DNA of 64,000 bases from Nocardia albiluteola. Its GTDB lineage: Bacteria > Actinomycetota > Actinomycetes > Mycobacteriales > Mycobacteriaceae. Numbering within the stretch: position 1 is the first letter of the stretch; the number at the start of each line of letters is the position of its first letter. Under the pieces are notes generated by a model that made no database searches, had not been told where the DNA came from, and worked only from the letters and a program-made list of their open reading frames with translations. Of this stretch, positions 1-8,636 are shown one piece after another. Made by a program: the position numbers and the translations under genes. The stretch covers positions 62,001 through 126,000 of the forward strand of contig NZ_JAHKNI010000013.1 in assembly GCF_018860155.1 (NCBI RefSeq). The letters run 5' to 3'.

Positions 1-359
1 TCGGGTTCGGGCTCGGATCGGCCGCCGCGCCCCGTCAGGCCACCGTCACCGGCAGGGCGGGAACGATCCGGTTCCCGGCGCCGCGCCGAGTTCTCGGCGG
101 CAGCGGTGCGACGCGCGTTTCCGCGGTCACCAGAGGAGTTTTCACTCACTTCTCGAGCGTATCCCAGCCACACATCGGTGGGCGTATTACCAATGGTTGC
201 CACCAGGCCACCTCTCTATCGGACGGAGCGAACACCTCACTGGGTCCGCCGATGGATAGCGTGTTGGTTGCTGCCCCGATGCTACGGACGCTCAATTTCG
301 AACGAAAGGTGTTTATCAAACAATTAGCGCAGAGTTTTCCTGTCGCGTGACCCGGCGCA
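1..359. other. Intergenic or gene-end sequence, no supported gene
   Basis: No convincing coding region was found in this stretch. Short open frames exist on both strands, but none has a ribosome-binding site together with a plausible protein. The first ~100 bases could be the tail of a gene lying outside the window. The part from about 180 to 350 is less G+C-rich than its surroundings, as intergenic DNA usually is here. It ends in the strong hairpin at 360-394. Confidence 0.5.
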
Positions 360-394
360 CACCGGCCCGGTGCAGTAGCTGCACCGGGCCGGTG
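360..394. terminator. Strong hairpin, probable (bidirectional) terminator
   Basis: A perfect 16-bp inverted repeat (360-375 with 379-394) closes on a 3-base loop. It lies about 95 bases beyond the stop codon of the ABC permease and could also end transcription entering from the left edge. There is no long T tract, which is usual for high-G+C actinobacteria. Role inferred from structure and position. Confidence 0.7.
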
Positions 395-488
395 GGTGTC
401 ACGTCGAGCGGGCAGTGCCCGGCGTGACAACGGGTGCGGCGAGGGCCGCTGCACCCGTTCCCGGGCCGCAGGGGACGGCCCCGGAAAC

Positions 489-1307
489 TCAAGCGTCGCG
501 CTTGTTGACCACGAACAGTGCCGCACCGAAGACGATCGCCACGACGACCGTGAAGTACAGCAGCCCGCCCCACGTGCCCCAATGCCAGGGTAGATCGCCG
601 CCGCCCGCGGTTCCGAGGAACCTACCGGCATTCTGGAACGGAAGGAATACCTCGATGTTCCGCCCGACCTTGCCGAACGCACCGATGATCGGCTCGATCA
701 GCACCGGCCACACGATCAGCAGCGACAGCGCGCCCGCCGACTGGCGGATCAGCGCCCCGACTCCGACCGCCAGGAACACCACCAGGGCCACGAAGATCGG
801 CACCGCATAGAAGATGTGCGCGTCGCCGTGGGACAGGCTCATGTACCGGCCGGCGTCGCTGGACAGCATGGCCTTGAAGATGAAGAAGCTGATGAAGGTG
901 AGCACCGCGGAGAGCACCGCGGCCGCGGCGGCGATCAGCCCCGCCTTGGCCACCAGCACGCCGGTGCGGTTGGGCACCGCCACGAAGGTGGCGCGGATGG
1001 TGCCGAAGCGGTACTCGCTGGTGACCGCCAGCGCCGCCAGGATCATGATCATGATGTAGCCGAAGCCGGGCATCCCCTGCGAGGCGCCGGTAATCCCCAG
1101 CGCCGCAACCCCGTTGGTGGGATACGGAGATGACGCGATCGTCGGATGCCCGCTGTCGAGCTGCTTGTGGTACTCGCTGATGCTGACATTGAGCAGCAGG
1201 CTGAACAGGGCCGCCATCCCGAGCGCGAACACCACCGTCAGCGCCGTGCACCACATCGGCGATCTGGTCGAGGTGAGCTTGATCCGCTCTGCCGTCACCA
1301 TGCCCAT
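489..1307 (-). CDS. ABC-2 type transporter permease
   Basis: This 272-residue integral membrane protein is the permease half of an ABC exporter. Hydrophobic segments lie near residues 20-40, 80-100, 120-150, 165-200 and 245-268, with a large polar loop between the first two. The N-terminus has the charged MVTAERIKL-type start common in ABC-2 permeases encoded beside drug/lantibiotic-type ATPases. The start overlaps the ATPase stop (TGATG), and a GGAGG lies 9-10 bases upstream, so the two genes are translationally coupled. The M at residue 3 is an alternative start. The substrate cannot be read from sequence. Confidence 0.88.
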   Translation of the reverse strand: MGMVTAERIKLTSTRSPMWCTALTVVFALGMAALFSLLLNVSISEYHKQLDSGHPTIASSPYPTNGVAALGITGASQGMPGFGYIMIMILAALAVTSEYRFGTIRATFVAVPNRTGVLVAKAGLIAAAAAVLSAVLTFISFFIFKAMLSSDAGRYMSLSHGDAHIFYAVPIFVALVVFLAVGVGALIRQSAGALSLLIVWPVLIEPIIGAFGKVGRNIEVFLPFQNAGRFLGTAGGGDLPWHWGTWGGLLYFTVVVAIVFGAALFVVNKRDA

Positions 1308-2275
1308 CAGAGCGCACCTCCCATGACCTGGTCCATGCCTTCGCCGTGATACTGCACCGCACCCCCGGTCATCCGCATGAACGCCTCCTCGAGCGAGGCC
1401 CTTTGCGGCGCAAGCTCATACAGCATGATGCCGTTCTCACCGGCCAGCTTGCCGACCGTGTCGCTGGTCTCGCCGACCACCGTCAGCGCCGGAACGGCGT
1501 CCGCCGGGCGGCCGTCCTGGACCTGCGCGAGGCCGTCCTCGCGCACCGTCATACCGCTGGAGGTAAGCAGGCTGCGCAGCTGGTCCAGCTGCGGACTGCG
1601 CACGCGCACAGTGGATTCGGAGGCGCGCTCGATGAACTCCTTGGTGCTGGAATCGGATATCAGCTTGCCGCGGCCGATCACGATCAGATGATCGGCGGTC
1701 TGCGCCATCTCCGACAGCAGGTGGCTGGACACCAGCACCGTGCGGCCCTCGGCGGCGAGGCGCTGCATGAACCGGCGGATCCACAGGATGCCCTCCGGGT
1801 CCAGGCCGTTGACCGGTTCGTCGAAGAGCAGGATCTGCGGATCGCCCAGCAGCGCCGCGGCCAGGCCCAGGCGCTGCGACATGCCCAGGGAGAACCCCCC
1901 GGCTCGCTTGTCGGCCACCTCGGTCAGGCCGACCAGCCGCAGCACCTCCACCACCCGCGCCGCGGGCAGCTCGTTGGAGGCCGCCAGCCAGCGCAGGTGC
2001 GCGCGCGCCGACCGATTCGGGTGCACCCACTTCGCGTCGAGCAGCGCGCCGACGATGTGCAGGGGGTGATCCAGTTCCCGGTACGGCTTGCCGTCCACCA
2101 GGGCGACGCCGGACGTGGGACGGTCCAGCCCCAGAATCATCCGCATCGTGGTCGACTTGCCCGCGCCGTTCGGCCCGAGAAACCCTGTGACCTGGCCGGG
2201 TTCGACGGTGAACGTCAGGTCGTCGACCGCTGTGGTCGCGCCGAAGCGCTTCGTCAGCCCCTTGACTTCGATCAT
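1307..2275 (-). CDS. ABC transporter ATP-binding protein
   Basis: This 322-residue ATPase energises the adjacent permease. Walker A is GPNGAGKST (residues 34-42), the signature is FSLGMSQ (about 128-134), Walker B is ILLFDEP (about 148-154), and the switch histidine follows in SSHLL. A C-terminal extension of about 100 residues is typical of the CcmA/BcrA-like exporter group (ABC-2 systems). I chose the ATG that gives the canonical MIEVKGLTKRFG start; an in-frame upstream start at 2308 would add 11 atypical residues. The gene is first in a two-gene operon. Drug or lipid export is family inference only. Confidence 0.9.
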   Translation of the reverse strand: MIEVKGLTKRFGATTAVDDLTFTVEPGQVTGFLGPNGAGKSTTMRMILGLDRPTSGVALVDGKPYRELDHPLHIVGALLDAKWVHPNRSARAHLRWLAASNELPAARVVEVLRLVGLTEVADKRAGGFSLGMSQRLGLAAALLGDPQILLFDEPVNGLDPEGILWIRRFMQRLAAEGRTVLVSSHLLSEMAQTADHLIVIGRGKLISDSSTKEFIERASESTVRVRSPQLDQLRSLLTSSGMTVREDGLAQVQDGRPADAVPALTVVGETSDTVGKLAGENGIMLYELAPQRASLEEAFMRMTGGAVQYHGEGMDQVMGGAL

Positions 2276-2332
2276 GCGACCAGTCTCGCGGAGGATTGCC
2301 GTGCCCACTATCGCTCACAGGTCTCGATTACG

Positions 2333-2348
2333 TCATCCTCGAGGATGA
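2333..2348. promoter_or_regulatory. Perfect 16-bp palindrome upstream of the ABC operon
   Basis: TCATCCTCGAGGATGA is its own reverse complement. It lies 58-73 bases upstream of the ATPase start and 36 bases past the thiG stop. It could be the operator of a dimeric regulator for the ABC genes, or a short hairpin (6-bp stem, TCGA loop) ending the thi operon. Sequence alone does not decide. Confidence 0.4.
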
Positions 2349-2383
2349 GATGCACCCTGAGCTTCATCCACAGGCTCGGTTGC

Positions 2384-3139
2384 TCACAACACGGGAGAGG
2401 ATGCCTGTGCCCAGAAGCGCTTGGGGATGCGACCGGCCTGGCGCGCCAGGTATCCGGCCCGGACGGCGTCGGCCATCGCCGCGGCCATGACGGCGGGCTG
2501 CCGCGCCCGGGTCACCGCGGTCGCCAGCAACACGGCCGAACAGCCGAGCTCCATGGCCAGCGCGGCGTCGCTGGCGGTGCCGATCCCGGCGTCCAGGATC
2601 ACCGGAACGCCCGCGTCGGCCACGATCATCTCGATGTTGTGCGGATTGCCGATGCCCAGTCCGGTGCCGATCGGGGAGCCGAGCGGCATCACCGCCGCGC
2701 AGCCCGCATCCTCGAGTCGCCGCGCCAGCACCGGATCGTCGGTCGTGTAGGGCAGCACGGTGAATCCGTCGTCGACCAATTGCTCTGCGGCGCTGACCAA
2801 TTCGATGGCGTCGGGGAGCAGGGTTCGCTCGTCGGCGACGACCTCGAGTTTCACCCAGTCGGTGCCCAGCGCCTCGCGGGCCAGCCGCGCGGTCAGCACC
2901 GCCTCGGCGGCGGTGCGGCAGCCGGCCGTGTTGGGCAGCGGGGCGATGTTCAGGCGCCGCAGCAGGTCCAGCACGCCGGTGCCGCCCGCGGCGTCGACCC
3001 GGCGCATCGCGACCGTGGTCAGCTCGGTGCCCGAGGCCACCAGCGCGTCGGACAGCACGGCCAGGTTCTCAGCGCCGCCGGTGCCCATGATCAGGCGCGA
3101 GGCGAACTTCCGGTCGGCGATCTGCAGCGGTTCCATCAT
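2384..3139 (-). CDS. thiG: Thiazole synthase ThiG
   Basis: ThiG condenses deoxyxylulose-5-phosphate, the ThiS thiocarboxylate and dehydroglycine into the thiazole phosphate of thiamin. The 251-residue protein matches the mycobacterial family across its length: RLIMGTGG near the N-terminus, the Schiff-base lysine in DWVKLEV (K97), the conserved PYTTDDP segment and the phosphate-binding GSPIGTGLGI. It ends IPKRFWAQASSP as in M. tuberculosis. I use the first of two adjacent ATGs, which gives the family length. A GTG at 3166 overlapping the thiS stop is also possible. It is the last gene of thiO-thiS-thiG. Confidence 0.95.
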   Translation of the reverse strand: MMEPLQIADRKFASRLIMGTGGAENLAVLSDALVASGTELTTVAMRRVDAAGGTGVLDLLRRLNIAPLPNTAGCRTAAEAVLTARLAREALGTDWVKLEVVADERTLLPDAIELVSAAEQLVDDGFTVLPYTTDDPVLARRLEDAGCAAVMPLGSPIGTGLGIGNPHNIEMIVADAGVPVILDAGIGTASDAALAMELGCSAVLLATAVTRARQPAVMAAAMADAVRAGYLARQAGRIPKRFWAQASSPVL

Positions 3140-3155
3140 CGAGTCCGCACCGGTA

Positions 3156-3368
3156 CTAGCCACCCTGCACCGCCGTGAGTACCTCGATCTCCCAGCCGCG
3201 GCCCACCGGCGAATCCCAGCGGGACTTGGGGAACACCGCGCCGTCCACCGCGACCGCAACTCCCTGATCGGGCAGCCCCAGCCGCGTGAGCAGCTCGCGC
3301 ACGGTGAGCTCGTCGGCGAATTCGTGGTCCTGACCGTTGACTGTCACTCCGATTGGGATCGAGCTCAT
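3156..3368 (-). CDS. thiS: Sulfur carrier protein ThiS
   Basis: ThiS is a 70-residue ubiquitin-fold protein whose C-terminal Gly-Gly is adenylated and thiocarboxylated to deliver sulfur to ThiG. The sequence starts MSSIPIGVTVNG and ends in QGG directly before the stop, giving the required di-glycine tail. The start codon overlaps the thiO stop (ATGA), and thiG follows at once, so the three genes form one translationally coupled unit. Family assignment rests on length, the GG terminus and operon position. Confidence 0.95.
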   Translation of the reverse strand: MSSIPIGVTVNGQDHEFADELTVRELLTRLGLPDQGVAVAVDGAVFPKSRWDSPVGRGWEIEVLTAVQGG

Positions 3369-4591
3369 CGGATACCTCCTGTGGATGATGCGGCGACAGC
3401 GGTGGCGCCGAGATTCTGTGGAAAACGGGCGGGATCGGCGAACCTCGCCGCGGCGGGCACGTCACCGTCGCCCAGCAGGGCCAGCACCGCATCGACGGTG
3501 AGCGGCACGCCAAGGATTCCGTTGCGGCCATGGCCCGCGGCGACGACGACGCGCTCGCTCAGCCGGCCGATCAGCGGCAGGTTGTCGGGGGTGGCGGGAC
3601 GGGATCCGGCCGCGGCCTCGGCGAGCTCGTACTCGCCGAGCGCCGGCAGCACGGCCTCGGCGTCGGCGATCAGATCCCGGACTCCGGCGACGGTCACCGC
3701 CGTATCGAATCCGGCCTCGTACTGCGTCGCGCCCACCACGATCCCGTCCGCGCGGGGCACGAGATACATGGGCCGTCCGTGCACCCGCGCGCGGATCACC
3801 CGCCGCGGCGGTGGGGGTGCGCCGGGGCGGTGGCGCAACCGCAGGATCTCCCCCTTCACCGGGCGCACCGCCAGGCCCGGCCACAGCCGCGCGGCGGACG
3901 CACCGGCGGCGAGCACGACTCGGTCGTAATTCAGATCCGACAGGTCGGTCACGGCCTCCGCACGGTTGTGAACACCAACCTGTTCACAGCATTGCCGCAG
4001 CGCCCCGACCAGCAGCCGGTTGTCCACAGCCGGTTCGGTGGGGGCGAGCAAGCCGGCGCGAACAGTGCGGGCCAGCCCCGGCTCCGCCGCCCTGACCTGG
4101 GCTCGGTCCAACAGCCGCAGCGCATGAGTGCGCGGGCCGAGTCCTTCCGGGCTGCCGGGTGCGGCGGCGTGCGGCGCCTGCGAGCTCCCCGGGTCGCCAC
4201 CCGCACCGGCCTGCCCGCCGGACGCGCCGCCCTCGACGGCGGCCACGCGGTGTTCGCCGACGAATCCGGCAATGGTGCGCAGATCGGCGGCATCGGCGGC
4301 ATCGAGCGCAACGGTGAGCGTCTCCTCAGCGACGAAGACCGAGGTACCGGTGACAGCCTGGATGCGGGCGCCGAATCCGGGCCAGCGGTCCAACGAGGCG
4401 GCACCGAATTCCAGGGCCTCGCCCTCCCCCGGCCACGCCTCCGACAGCGGGGCCAGCATGCCACCGGCCACCCAGGAGGCGCCGGAACCCGGCGCGGGAT
4501 CGAATATCGTTACGGCCCAACCTGATTCGGCGGCACGCCACGCCACCGACGAACCGATCACACCCCCACCCACGACGGCCAGAGTTCGCAT
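3365..4591 (-). CDS. thiO: Glycine oxidase ThiO
   Basis: ThiO is an FAD-dependent oxidase that converts glycine to dehydroglycine (iminoglycine) for the thiazole ring. The 408-residue protein opens with MRTLAVVGGGVIGSSVAW, a classic dinucleotide-binding fold (GGGVIG, residues 8-13), and closes with the conserved AAGHGRNGILGVPLT-type FAD segment typical of DAO-family oxidases. I chose the ATG preceded by GGTGGAGGGT. The open frame continues upstream to 5146, but that part is antisense to thiE. A Gly/Ala/Ser-rich loop in the middle is longer than in many homologues. First gene of thiO-thiS-thiG. Confidence 0.93.
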   Translation of the reverse strand: MRTLAVVGGGVIGSSVAWRAAESGWAVTIFDPAPGSGASWVAGGMLAPLSEAWPGEGEALEFGAASLDRWPGFGARIQAVTGTSVFVAEETLTVALDAADAADLRTIAGFVGEHRVAAVEGGASGGQAGAGGDPGSSQAPHAAAPGSPEGLGPRTHALRLLDRAQVRAAEPGLARTVRAGLLAPTEPAVDNRLLVGALRQCCEQVGVHNRAEAVTDLSDLNYDRVVLAAGASAARLWPGLAVRPVKGEILRLRHRPGAPPPPRRVIRARVHGRPMYLVPRADGIVVGATQYEAGFDTAVTVAGVRDLIADAEAVLPALGEYELAEAAAGSRPATPDNLPLIGRLSERVVVAAGHGRNGILGVPLTVDAVLALLGDGDVPAAARFADPARFPQNLGATAVAASSTGGIR

Positions 4592-4610
4592 ACCCTCCAC
4601 CTTGCTCGGA

Positions 4611-4665
4611 TCCGCCGTAGCGGAATCTCGGCATCCCCGTGCGGCCGCCTTCGCTGCGGGGATGC
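4611..4665. promoter_or_regulatory. Two hairpins between divergent thiO and thiE
   Basis: A 5-bp stem with a 4-base loop occupies 4611-4624 (TCCGC...GCGGA, a UACG-type tetraloop when read on the minus strand). A 9-bp perfect stem GCATCCCCG/CGGGGATGC occupies 4631-4639 and 4657-4665. Both lie in the 120-base gap carrying the two divergent thi promoters, within the probable thiO leader. I looked for the conserved TPP-riboswitch (THI box) segments and did not find them. The structures could be a leader control element or simple promoter-region repeats. Confidence 0.4.
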
Positions 4666-4711
4666 GGTATATGTTTCGCCTACCCACGGTAGCGCGGCTA
4701 CGGTCGAGGGC

Positions 4712-5416
4712 GTGCAACCCTCCCACCAGTACCGACCCGTAGCCCCTCGCGAGCGCCTCGCCTCCGCGCGGCTGTACCTGTGCACCGACGCCCGGCGGGA
4801 TAAGGGCGATCTGGCGGCATTCGCCGAGGCGGCGCTGGCCGGTGGGGTCGACATCATTCAGCTGCGCGACAAGGGTTCGGCGGGTGAGGCGCGGTTCGGC
4901 CCGCTCGAGGCGCAGGCCGAACTGGGCGCGCTGGCCGAGCTGAAGGCCGCGGCCCGCCGTCACGGGGCGCTGTGCGCGGTGAACGACCGCGCCGATATCG
5001 CGCTGGCCGCCGGCGCCGATGTCCTGCACCTGGGCCAGGGCGACCTGCCACCCTGGTACGCGCGGCAGATTCTCGGGCCCGAGGTCGTGATCGGCCGCTC
5101 CACCCACGACCGCGATCAGGCCGGACAGGCCGCGATCGAGGAGCATATCGATTACTTCTGCACTGGTCCGGTGTGGACCACCCCGACCAAGCCCGGCCGC
5201 AGCGCCGCGGGTCTGGACCTGGTCCGCTCCACCGCCGAGGCGGGGCCGGCCCGCCCGTGGTTCGCGATCGGCGGCATCGATGAGCCGCGCCTGCCCGAGA
5301 TCCTGGCCGCGGGCGCCACTCGCATTGTCGTGGTGCGCGCCATCACCGAGGCCGACGACCCCGAGGCCGCGGCCCGGGCCCTCAAGACCCGGCTGCTCGG
5401 GAACGCCGCGGTCTGA
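4712..5416 (+). CDS. thiE: Thiamin-phosphate synthase ThiE
   Basis: ThiE joins the HMP-pyrophosphate and thiazole-phosphate halves into thiamin monophosphate. The 234-residue TIM-barrel protein shows the family landmarks in order: LCTDARRDKGDL, IIQLRDKG, the substrate loop VNDRADIA with VLHLGQGDLPP, the TGPVWTTPTKPG thiazole-binding loop and FAIGGID. The start is GTG, preceded by GGTCGAGGGC. It is divergent from thiO-thiS-thiG, as remembered for M. tuberculosis, so both thiazole formation and coupling are encoded here while thiC/thiD are not. Confidence 0.95.
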   Translation: MQPSHQYRPVAPRERLASARLYLCTDARRDKGDLAAFAEAALAGGVDIIQLRDKGSAGEARFGPLEAQAELGALAELKAAARRHGALCAVNDRADIALAAGADVLHLGQGDLPPWYARQILGPEVVIGRSTHDRDQAGQAAIEEHIDYFCTGPVWTTPTKPGRSAAGLDLVRSTAEAGPARPWFAIGGIDEPRLPEILAAGATRIVVVRAITEADDPEAAARALKTRLLGNAAV

Positions 5417-5426
5417 TCACCGCGCC

Positions 5427-6092
5427 TCAGCCCAGCACCTGGCTCAGAGTGACATACAACACGTCATCGGCAGGATCGGCGGGGAGGCCATCCGGATCGG
5501 AGATGCGGACCGGGTGGCCCGCCGCGCCATCGGCATCCAGCCACAGGAAGCCCCCAGCCGCGAGATCCACGGTGCGAGGCAGAGCAGCAGCGATCTCCGG
5601 CGCCTCGGCGATGCCGTCGAGGCTGACGCACGCCGATCGGGTTCGCAGCAGGGGCCACGCCGTGGCGAACGCGGGATGCAGGGGCCGGGCATCGACCTCG
5701 TCCTCCGACACCCAGGCCAGCGCGGCGCTCTCGATGTTCGCCGTCGTCGGCACCGGTTCGGAAATATCGGCGACCACCGTGGTGTAGGTCCAGCCGCTGG
5801 GTGCGGTCGCGGTGACCCGGCTGCCACGCACCCGCACCAGCTCCGTCGCGATTCCGGCCTCCTCGTGCGCCTCGCGCACAGCGGCGTCCTCGCTGGTCTC
5901 GTGGCTGTCCCGGGCGCCGCCCGGCAGCGCCCAGGTGCCGCCCTGATGACTCCACGGCGCCCGATGCTGCATCAATACCAGCGCACCGCCACCGGGCCGG
6001 GGCGCCCGCAGCAGAAGTCCGGCGGCCCCGAACAATCCCCACTGCCGCGTCCCATCGGGGCTGTGTACAAAGCCGTCTCCGTCACCACGCAT
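5427..6092 (-). CDS. Nudix hydrolase (MutT3-like)
   Basis: This 221-residue protein has a complete Nudix box (G-x5-E-x7-REAHEEAGI) at residues 59-81, which binds the divalent metal that activates pyrophosphate hydrolysis. The N-terminal part reads WGLFGAAGLLLRA, as expected for the domain's first strand. It occupies the position of mutT3 in M. tuberculosis (next to thiE and glnX). Sanitation of oxidised nucleotides is therefore plausible but not shown. The ATG at 6092 was chosen because residues further upstream lose Nudix character. It converges with thiE, 10 bases apart. Confidence 0.85.
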   Translation of the reverse strand: MRGDGDGFVHSPDGTRQWGLFGAAGLLLRAPRPGGGALVLMQHRAPWSHQGGTWALPGGARDSHETSEDAAVREAHEEAGIATELVRVRGSRVTATAPSGWTYTTVVADISEPVPTTANIESAALAWVSEDEVDARPLHPAFATAWPLLRTRSACVSLDGIAEAPEIAAALPRTVDLAAGGFLWLDADGAAGHPVRISDPDGLPADPADDVLYVTLSQVLG

Positions 6093-6304
6093 GCTCGCCT
6101 CGTCCGATCCTCGCCCGCGCTGCCCGCGCGGTCCCCGGGCAACACGTGCGAAAAATACCGGAGCAAACAGGGCGATACACCCGCGCGGCATCGCTACGAC
6201 AACAATAAGCTCTTGTGGATAGCAGGCCGACGGAGCTTGCGGAGTCGTCGAGTTGGGCAAACTCTGCGGCACGGACCGTCGTCGGCGATGGAACGGAGGT
6301 GATG

Positions 6305-7645
6305 ATGGCCCGGACCGCCGAACCGCGGCTCGAGGAGCTCTCGTCGTGGGCCGCAGCCGCCGCCGTACGCGAGCAGATCGACGTCACCGATCTGCGCTCC
6401 GTCGCCCGCTCCTCTCCCGCCAAACTTATCGCCGTCGGGCTGGTGCTGCTCGGGCTCTGCCTGGTGGCCGGGGCCGTGACCGCCTCCCAGGTGAGCAGCC
6501 GCCAGCACGCCCTGGACAACCTCCTCAGCTCCGCCGAGCCCGACGCGAATTCCGCACAGCGTCTGTACACCTCGCTGTCGGTGGCCGACGCGGAGGCCGG
6601 CACCGCCTTCATCTTCGGCGGCCTGGAGCCGCAGACTGTGCTCGACGCTTACAACCAGGCCATCGGTGACGCGTCGGCCGAACTGGTGGCACAGTCCAGC
6701 GACAGCTCGAAACCCGGCAGCGATCCCGACATCGCCCTGCGCACCGGCATCGCCACGAACCTGCCCGTGTACGTCGAGCTGATCCAGACCGCCCGCACCA
6801 ACAACCGCCTCGGCCATCCCGTCGGCTCCGCATATCTGAGCGAGGCGTCGAGTCTGATGCAGACCAAGATGCTTCCGATGGCGCAGGAGCTGCAGGAGCA
6901 TCGCACGTCCGCGATCGCGGCCATCCAGCGCCGCCACGTCCGGCCGCCGTGGCTGGCGATCATCCTGCCGATCATCGCGCTGGCCGCACTGGTGATCGCG
7001 CAGGTGTATCTCGCCCGGCGCTGGCGCCGGGTCGTCAATCCCGGCCTGCTGCTGGCCTCGTGCACGCTGGTGATTCTGCTCGCCTGGACGGTCACGGCCG
7101 GCTCGGTCTCCGCGCTGTCCACCACCGATGGCCGGGACAACGGGGCCGTGCCGAATTCCGAGCTGATGGAGAGCCGCATCCTTACCCAGCAGGCCCGGGC
7201 GGCGGAAACGCTCAAACTGGTGCGACGCGACGACAGCGGCGACTACGACCGCACGTATGACACCGCCACCGCGAAGCTGACCGATCTGCTCACCCGCTAT
7301 TCGCATTCCGCACCCGCCACGGACGACGTGGCCACCGCGCACACGGCCCTGGACCGCTGGCGCGCGGCCCATCAGCGGATGAACGACGCGCTGGGCCGCG
7401 GCGACTTCCCGGGCGGGGCCGCCATCGCGATCGGCCCCGGCCCCACCCAGGCGACCGCCAGCGTGAACACCCTCGACAGCTCGCTGGTCCAGGGCATTGC
7501 GGCGACACGTAATACGTTGCGGGACAACATTTCCGGTGCCGCCCGCTCATTGGATGTGCTGTCCCCCGGCGCGCTGACGCTCGCGGTGCTGGCGGCCCTG
7601 TTCGTAGTGGGCGGGCTGTGGCCACGACTGCGGGAGTACCGATGA
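6305..7645 (+). CDS. glnX: GlnX-like membrane sensor/partner of PknG
   Basis: A 446-residue membrane protein with a hydrophobic segment at about 40-60, a periplasmic-size domain, a second pair of segments around PPWLAIILPIIALAALVIA and NPGLLLASCTLVILLAW, a second extracytoplasmic domain and a final segment near ALTLAVLAALFVVGGL. That is two sensor-like halves, as in mycobacterial GlnX. In mycobacteria GlnH senses amino acids (Asp/Glu), GlnX passes the signal and PknG responds. The ATG at 6305 follows GGAGG by 5 bases; an ATG at 6302 and a GTG at 6215 are alternatives. Its stop overlaps the glnH start (ATGA). Confidence 0.85.
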   Translation: MARTAEPRLEELSSWAAAAAVREQIDVTDLRSVARSSPAKLIAVGLVLLGLCLVAGAVTASQVSSRQHALDNLLSSAEPDANSAQRLYTSLSVADAEAGTAFIFGGLEPQTVLDAYNQAIGDASAELVAQSSDSSKPGSDPDIALRTGIATNLPVYVELIQTARTNNRLGHPVGSAYLSEASSLMQTKMLPMAQELQEHRTSAIAAIQRRHVRPPWLAIILPIIALAALVIAQVYLARRWRRVVNPGLLLASCTLVILLAWTVTAGSVSALSTTDGRDNGAVPNSELMESRILTQQARAAETLKLVRRDDSGDYDRTYDTATAKLTDLLTRYSHSAPATDDVATAHTALDRWRAAHQRMNDALGRGDFPGGAAIAIGPGPTQATASVNTLDSSLVQGIAATRNTLRDNISGAARSLDVLSPGALTLAVLAALFVVGGLWPRLREYR

Positions 7646-8631
7646 GCACGCGGCGATTTCGTCACGGCGTCGCGCTGGCCCTCACGGCGACCGCACTGCT
7701 GAGCGCCGGGTGCGCCGCGACCACCAGCGCCCCGCGGGACGACAGCACAGCCAGCTACATCGAGCCACCGCTGCCGGCGAGCGCCGCTCCCCTGCCGACA
7801 AATTCGCCCTTACCACCGGCGGCGGCCGAGCAGAGCTGCGGCGATGTCACCGCCAGCCTCAGCCCGAACGGCACGACGCAGGGCACGAGCATCGACGCCA
7901 TCCGGGCCCGCGGACGACTGCTGGTCGGCCTGGACCCCGGCAGCAACCTGTTCAGCTTCCGCGACCCGATCAGCGGCACGCTAGAGGGCTTCGATGTCGA
8001 CATCGCGGGGGAGATCGCCCGCGACCTGTTCGGCGATCCACAGCGAGTCGAATACCGGATCCTCTCGCAAACCGATCGCGAGCGCGCACTGCGGGAACAC
8101 ACCGTCGATGTGGTGCTCGAGACCATGACCATCAACTGCCAGCGCAAACAGCATGTCGCGTTCTCGGTTCCGTATTTCATGGCGCACCAGCGGATACTGG
8201 TGACCAAGAACTCCGGAATCAACGGCCTGGCGGATCTGGCCGGTAAGCGGATGTGCATGGTCAAAGGCACCACCTCACTGGACTTCATCCGGCGCGCGCA
8301 ACCCAAGGCCAACATCCTGACCGCACCCACCTGGGCCGACTGCCTGGTCATCCTGCAGCAACGCCAGGCCGACGCCGCCAGCACCGACAACGCACTCCTG
8401 GCCGGCCTGGCCGCCCAAGACCCCTACTACGTGGAACTGGTCGGTCCCGACCTCACCGATGAGCCGTACGGCGTCGGAATCCCCCCGGGCCAGGACGATA
8501 TGGTGCGGTTCGTCAACGGCACCCTCGCCCGCATCCGATCGGACGGCACCTGGAATCGGCTGTACCAACGCTGGCTACAGCCCGCCCTCGGCCCGTCCTC
8601 CGGCCCCCCGCAACCGGAATACCAGGGTTGA
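7642..8631 (+). CDS. glnH: GlnH-like solute-binding lipoprotein
   Basis: A 329-residue extracytoplasmic amino-acid-binding protein (SBP family 3). The signal peptide ends in the lipobox LLSAGC (about residues 19-24), so it should be lipid-anchored. After a Ser/Pro-rich linker the bilobal domain begins (RGRLLVGLDPGS) and carries the signature GFDVDIAGEIARDLFG, then DVVLETMTINCQRKQHVAFSVPY split by short loops. The ATG at 7642 overlaps the glnX stop. No ABC permease or ATPase is adjacent. This fits the mycobacterial GlnH-GlnX-PknG sensing unit rather than a transporter. Confidence 0.9.
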   Translation: MSTRRFRHGVALALTATALLSAGCAATTSAPRDDSTASYIEPPLPASAAPLPTNSPLPPAAAEQSCGDVTASLSPNGTTQGTSIDAIRARGRLLVGLDPGSNLFSFRDPISGTLEGFDVDIAGEIARDLFGDPQRVEYRILSQTDRERALREHTVDVVLETMTINCQRKQHVAFSVPYFMAHQRILVTKNSGINGLADLAGKRMCMVKGTTSLDFIRRAQPKANILTAPTWADCLVILQQRQADAASTDNALLAGLAAQDPYYVELVGPDLTDEPYGVGIPPGQDDMVRFVNGTLARIRSDGTWNRLYQRWLQPALGPSSGPPQPEYQG

Positions 8632-8636
8632 GGCAC

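Noticed and set aside
1346..3178. A 610-residue plus-strand open frame
   Set aside because: Shadow of the ABC ATPase and thiG; no start signal and unnatural composition.
4592..4711. TPP riboswitch in front of thiO or thiE
   Set aside because: I looked on both strands for the conserved CUGAGA and ACCUGAUCC-like blocks and found none; only simple hairpins are present.
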